Below, in pieces: positions 43,331-44,208 of a stretch of 44,208 nucleotides of DNA. Each line of letters starts with the position of its first letter. Within the stretch, counting starts at the first letter, position 1. Source of the DNA: Clostridium sp. (GTDB taxonomy: Bacteria; Bacillota; Clostridia; Clostridiales; Clostridiaceae); the NCBI GenBank assembly GCA_028692255.1, contig JAQUXS010000015.1, positions 1 to 44,208 of the forward strand. The letters are read 5' to 3'. Under the pieces are notes generated by a model. It was not told the origin of the DNA, did no database searches, and saw nothing but the letters and a program-made list of their open reading frames with translations. A program made the position numbers and the translations under genes.

Positions 43331-44208
43331 TTATCTGTTTCTATTTTGTCTTCTCAAAAATGCAGGCACATCTAAATCTGACTTATCATAATCTGATGAA
43401 TAGTCTACAGTACTTGCAACTTCCTCTTCATTTTTCTTAGTATCTTCTATAACAACCTTTTTCTTGTTATTGATAATTGCAGCTTTTTCATTTTCAAATC
43501 CAGTTGCAATAACAGTTATTCTTATTTCATCTTTAAGATTTTCATCAATAACTGCACCAAAAATTATATTAGCTTCTGGATCAGCTGCTTCCTGTACAAT
43601 TTGTGCTGCTTCATTTATTTCTAAAAGTCCTAAATCTTCTCCACCAGTTACATTTAAAAGTACTCCTGTAGCTCCAACAATTGAAGTTTCTAGAAGTGGG
43701 CTTGATATTGCCTCTTTTGCAGCATCAGAAGCTCTGTTATCTCCTGAGCCTGAACCAACGCCCATATGAGCAAGTCCTTTATCAAGCATAACTGTTCTTA
43801 CATCTGCAAAATCCAAATTTACAAGGCCTGGTATTGTTATTAAGTCTGAAATACCTTGAACACCCTGCCTTAAAACATCATCTGCATATTTAAAGGATTC
43901 AACAAGAGTTGTCTTTTTGTCTACGATTGCAAGAAGTCTCTCGTTTGGTATTGTAACAAGAGTATCGACTCTCTCTCTTAAACTTTTTATCCCCTCATCT
44001 GCATGAATCATTCTTTTTCTTCCTTCAAAAGGAAATGGCTTTGTTACAACTCCAACTGTCAATATTCCCATTGATTTAGCTACTTCAGCAACTACTGGTG
44101 CTGCACCTGTTCCTGTTCCACCGCCCATACCAGCAGTTATGAACACCATATCTGCTCCTTTTATTGCTTCAGAAATTTCTTCCTTACTTTCTTCTGCTGC
44201 TTTTTGAC
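43331..44208 (-). CDS. ftsZ: Cell division protein FtsZ (C-terminal part, 5' end outside window)
   Basis: The frame is open to the right edge; the gene continues beyond it. In-frame sequence before the internal methionine at 44149 reads [19 protein letters not shown], so that methionine is not the start. The tubulin GTP-binding signature [20 protein letters not shown] is present. The T7-loop/GTPase region [20 protein letters not shown] follows, then a variable linker and the conserved C-terminal peptide [15 protein letters not shown] that binds FtsA, SepF or ZapA-type partners. FtsZ builds the division ring and the asymmetric sporulation septum. Confidence 0.97.
   Translation of the reverse strand, partial: QKAAEESKEEISEAIKGADMVFITAGMGGGTGTGAAPVVAEVAKSMGILTVGVVTKPFPFEGRKRMIHADEGIKSLRERVDTLVTIPNERLLAIVDKKTTLVESFKYADDVLRQGVQGISDLITIPGLVNLDFADVRTVMLDKGLAHMGVGSGSGDNRASDAAKEAISSPLLETSIVGATGVLLNVTGGEDLGLLEINEAAQIVQEAADPEANIIFGAVIDENLKDEIRITVIATGFENEKAAIINNKKKVVIEDTKKNEEEVASTVDYSSDYDKSDLDVPAFLRRQNRNR

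Overview
The window reads as a chromosomal segment of a low-GC, spore-forming Clostridium (cluster I type). Coding is dense and strongly AT-biased. Shine-Dalgarno sites are strong (AGGAGG-like) and TTG/GTG starts are frequent. Gene order follows the conserved Firmicute core: ylbJ-coaD-rsmD, recG-yloV-yloU-rpmB-spoVM-thiN-rpe-rsgA-prkC-prpC-rlmN-rsmB-fmt-def-priA-coaBC-rpoZ-gmk-remA-yicC, spoIVA/gpsA/der, pst-phoU, phoPR, nrdR, and sigG-sigE-spoIIGA-ftsZ. I cannot assign a species from the sequence alone. Almost every gene lies on the minus strand, so transcription runs from high to low coordinates; the exceptions are ylbJ, rpmB, spoIVA and an alpha/beta hydrolase. No gene-free stretch exceeds about 250 bases, and I see no tRNA, rRNA, CRISPR array, insertion sequence or prophage.

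Layout. (1) 1-3.1 kb is an accessory end: a cut-off gene at the window edge, a TetR repressor with two near-identical palindromic operators, a two-repeat EamA transporter, a broken YetF (DUF421) gene and a DUF3784 membrane protein. (2) 3.3-10.6 kb holds the sporulation membrane protein YlbJ, a coiled-coil protein, coaD, rsmD, recG, the DAK2/Asp23 pair and rpmB. (3) 10.6-25.7 kb is one long collinear housekeeping run from yicC down to spoVM. It covers GMP kinase, RNA polymerase omega, CoA synthesis, primosome restart, N-formyl-methionine handling, rRNA methylation, Ser/Thr kinase and phosphatase, ribosome assembly GTPase, ribulose-phosphate epimerase and thiamine pyrophosphokinase. It ends in two tiny genes missed by length-limited ORF calling: a 56-residue membrane protein and spoVM (22 residues). 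(4) 25.8-31.1 kb holds spoIVA and the divergent DUF512-der-gpsA operon. (5) 31.2-35.6 kb is the phosphate operon pstS-C-A-B-phoU. (6) 36.6-40.6 kb holds a PhoP/PhoR-type two-component pair, pgeF, nrdR and a PRC-barrel protein. (7) 40.7-44.2 kb is the sporulation sigma locus spoIIGA-sigE-sigG next to the 3' part of ftsZ.

The genes join three themes. Sporulation is represented by SpoIIGA activating sigma-E, sigma-G, SpoIVA and its membrane anchor SpoVM, and YlbJ. Phosphate homeostasis is represented by Pst, PhoU and a PhoPR-like pair. The third theme is core translation, replication and cofactor metabolism. I do not see a new multi-gene system. The most informative observations are two genes broken by identifiable slippage or repeat-deletion events (yetF by a 7-bp tandem duplication, rsmB by an apparent 31-bp loss between direct repeats), the two overlooked small genes with a candidate sigma-E promoter, a consensus-perfect forespore promoter before sigG, and a paired TetR operator that implies control of the gene cut off at the left edge.
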